In this document: piece by piece, positions 63,109 to 64,000 of the stretch
Layout: every line of letters begins with the position of its first letter
Position numbering within the stretch: position 1 is the stretch's first letter
Origin: Lentimicrobium sp.
GTDB taxonomy: Bacteria; Bacteroidota; Bacteroidia; Bacteroidales; Lentimicrobiaceae
NCBI GenBank assembly: GCA_023957275.1
Contig: JAMLHF010000017.1
Coordinates: 1 to 64,000, forward strand
Direction: 5' to 3'
DNA: 64,000 nucleotides
The notes under the pieces: generated by a model
Database searches by the model: none
What the model saw: the letters and a program-made list of their open reading frames with translations, nothing else
What the model was told of the DNA's origin: nothing
Position numbers and translations under genes: made by a program

Positions 63109-64000
63109 TTAATTTTGCTTATCCACAACCTGACAGGGAAGTGTAAAATAAAATACAGAGCCTGATCCCGGCTTCGACTCGGCCCACATTTCGCCCCCCA
63201 TCAGTTCGACAAACTTCTTTGAAAGTGTAAGCCCCAGGCCTATTCCCCCATAATTTCTGTTATGGCCTTCCTCAACCTGCCTGAATTTCTGAAACAATAC
63301 ATCCAGTTTCTCCTGGGGAAATCCAATCCCGGAATCTTTCACATAAAACTCAACCATGCTGTTTTCACGGAACTGATATCCCACCTCGATAAAGCCTTCA
63401 TTGGTATATTTCAAAGCATTTTCAATCAGATTGTATAAGGTTTGCCTCAGTTTACGCTCATCTGTCAGTATGGTAAATGCATTGTCCTTATTCGCCTTCT
63501 GCATCCGGATATTGATATGCTCCTTACCCGAAAGGCCTTTTTCAAGATTAAAGAAAGTTATCAGGCTCATCAGCACTTCATTAATCTGGCAAGGTTCACG
63601 CTGCATGATGATCAACCCGGATTCTATCTGGGCAATATCGAAGATTTCCCCCATCAGATCAAGCAATTTGTTGCTGTTGTTGTGAATGATGCCGATAAAC
63701 TGCCTGCGTTCTTCCTCTTCAGGGCCGGCATCAAGCAGCAGGGAGGAAAAACCCATGATGGCATTGAGGGGGGTCCTTATCTCGTGTGACATATTGGCAA
63801 GAAATGCGCTCTTCAGTTTATCCGATTCCTCAGCCTTTTCCTTGGCTTTCCGCAATTCTTCCTGTGTAATGAGAATTGATTTATTCTGATCACTCAGCAA
63901 TTTGATCATCCGGTTTTTTTCGCGGGAAGCCCTTAAATAATAAATCAGCACACCGCCAAGGATTATCAATGCCAGCAGGATGGTAATCAGAAAATAGTAA
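63109..64000 (-). CDS. Sensor histidine kinase, 5'-partial
   Basis: The frame is open to the window edge, so the N-terminal sensor part is missing; a membrane helix (FLITILLALIILGGVLIYYL) lies at the edge. A coiled-coil linker leads to the HisKA domain with the phospho-acceptor His in FLANMSHEIRTPLNAIMGFS, then the HATPase domain: N box LYNLIENALKYT, G1 VKDSGIGFP, F box FQKFRQ and G2 GGIGLGLTLSKKFVELMGG. The protein ends soon after FYFTLP, so no receiver domain is attached. The partner regulator is not visible. Convergent with the sigma gene. Confidence 0.92.
   Translation of the reverse strand, partial: YYFLITILLALIILGGVLIYYLRASREKNRMIKLLSDQNKSILITQEELRKAKEKAEESDKLKSAFLANMSHEIRTPLNAIMGFSSLLLDAGPEEEERRQFIGIIHNNSNKLLDLMGEIFDIAQIESGLIIMQREPCQINEVLMSLITFFNLEKGLSGKEHINIRMQKANKDNAFTILTDERKLRQTLYNLIENALKYTNEGFIEVGYQFRENSMVEFYVKDSGIGFPQEKLDVLFQKFRQVEEGHNRNYGGIGLGLTLSKKFVELMGGEMWAESKPGSGSVFYFTLPCQVVDKQN

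Overview
The window looks like a chromosome segment of a Bacteroidota bacterium, probably near the Bacteroidales. The evidence is a SusC/SusD/SusE starch-type locus, a THX ribosomal protein with a Lys/Ala tail, a DUF5723 outer-membrane protein, a Bacteroidetes-type tyrosine integrase, and several promoters of the form TTTG-N19-TAnnTTTG. The last class is characteristic of Bacteroidota sigma factors. I name no genus.

Positions 1-24,225 are an accessory island ending at a tRNA-His gene (24,226-24,300, minus), with a tyrosine recombinase just beyond the tRNA 3' end. From left to right it holds: (i) a DISARM-like set, made of a DUF1998 helicase cut by the window edge, a DrmD-type SNF2 helicase and a large Eco57I-type adenine methylase whose target-recognition part is compositionally foreign; (ii) an AT-rich AAA ATPase/HNH nuclease pair resembling Septu (PtuA/PtuB); (iii) an unrecognised small protein, a PD-(D/E)XK-like protein and a 39-residue gene stub; (iv) a tight operon of a DUF6361-like protein, a two-motif phospholipase-D-like protein, a SNF2 helicase and a possible uracil-DNA-glycosylase-like protein, whose last part is broken by many single-base frameshifts; and (v) decayed sequence plus a tandem array of 10-bp repeats beside the integrase.

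Positions 24,300-40,760 are core genome: an AIM24-like protein, a lone OppC-type permease, a DUF5723 barrel, a membrane protein plus rhomboid protease, YqgE, and the cell-wall pair murL/murD (overlapping by 4 bp). MurL and its MurD partner supply D-glutamate to peptidoglycan by epimerising UDP-MurNAc-L-Ala-L-Glu. After these come THX, a TPR protein, fmt, an HU protein, a 3-methyladenine glycosylase, recQ, aroK and rlmD.

Positions 40,880-52,550 are an alpha-glucan utilisation locus: susE, susD (with two extra SusE-like modules), susC, a clear promoter, a palindromic operator, a LacI regulator, a GH13 lipoprotein and an MFS transporter. Both susD and susC carry single-base frameshifts. A structured candidate small RNA lies between the GH13 and MFS genes. 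A truncated IS66 transposase then sits between two ~217-bp direct repeats containing the MFS gene start.

Positions 54,425-64,000 hold an alkaline phosphatase, an HldD-type epimerase, a MerR regulator, an M23 peptidase, alaS, a CarH-like cobalamin-binding MerR regulator, an ECF sigma factor, and a sensor histidine kinase cut by the right edge.
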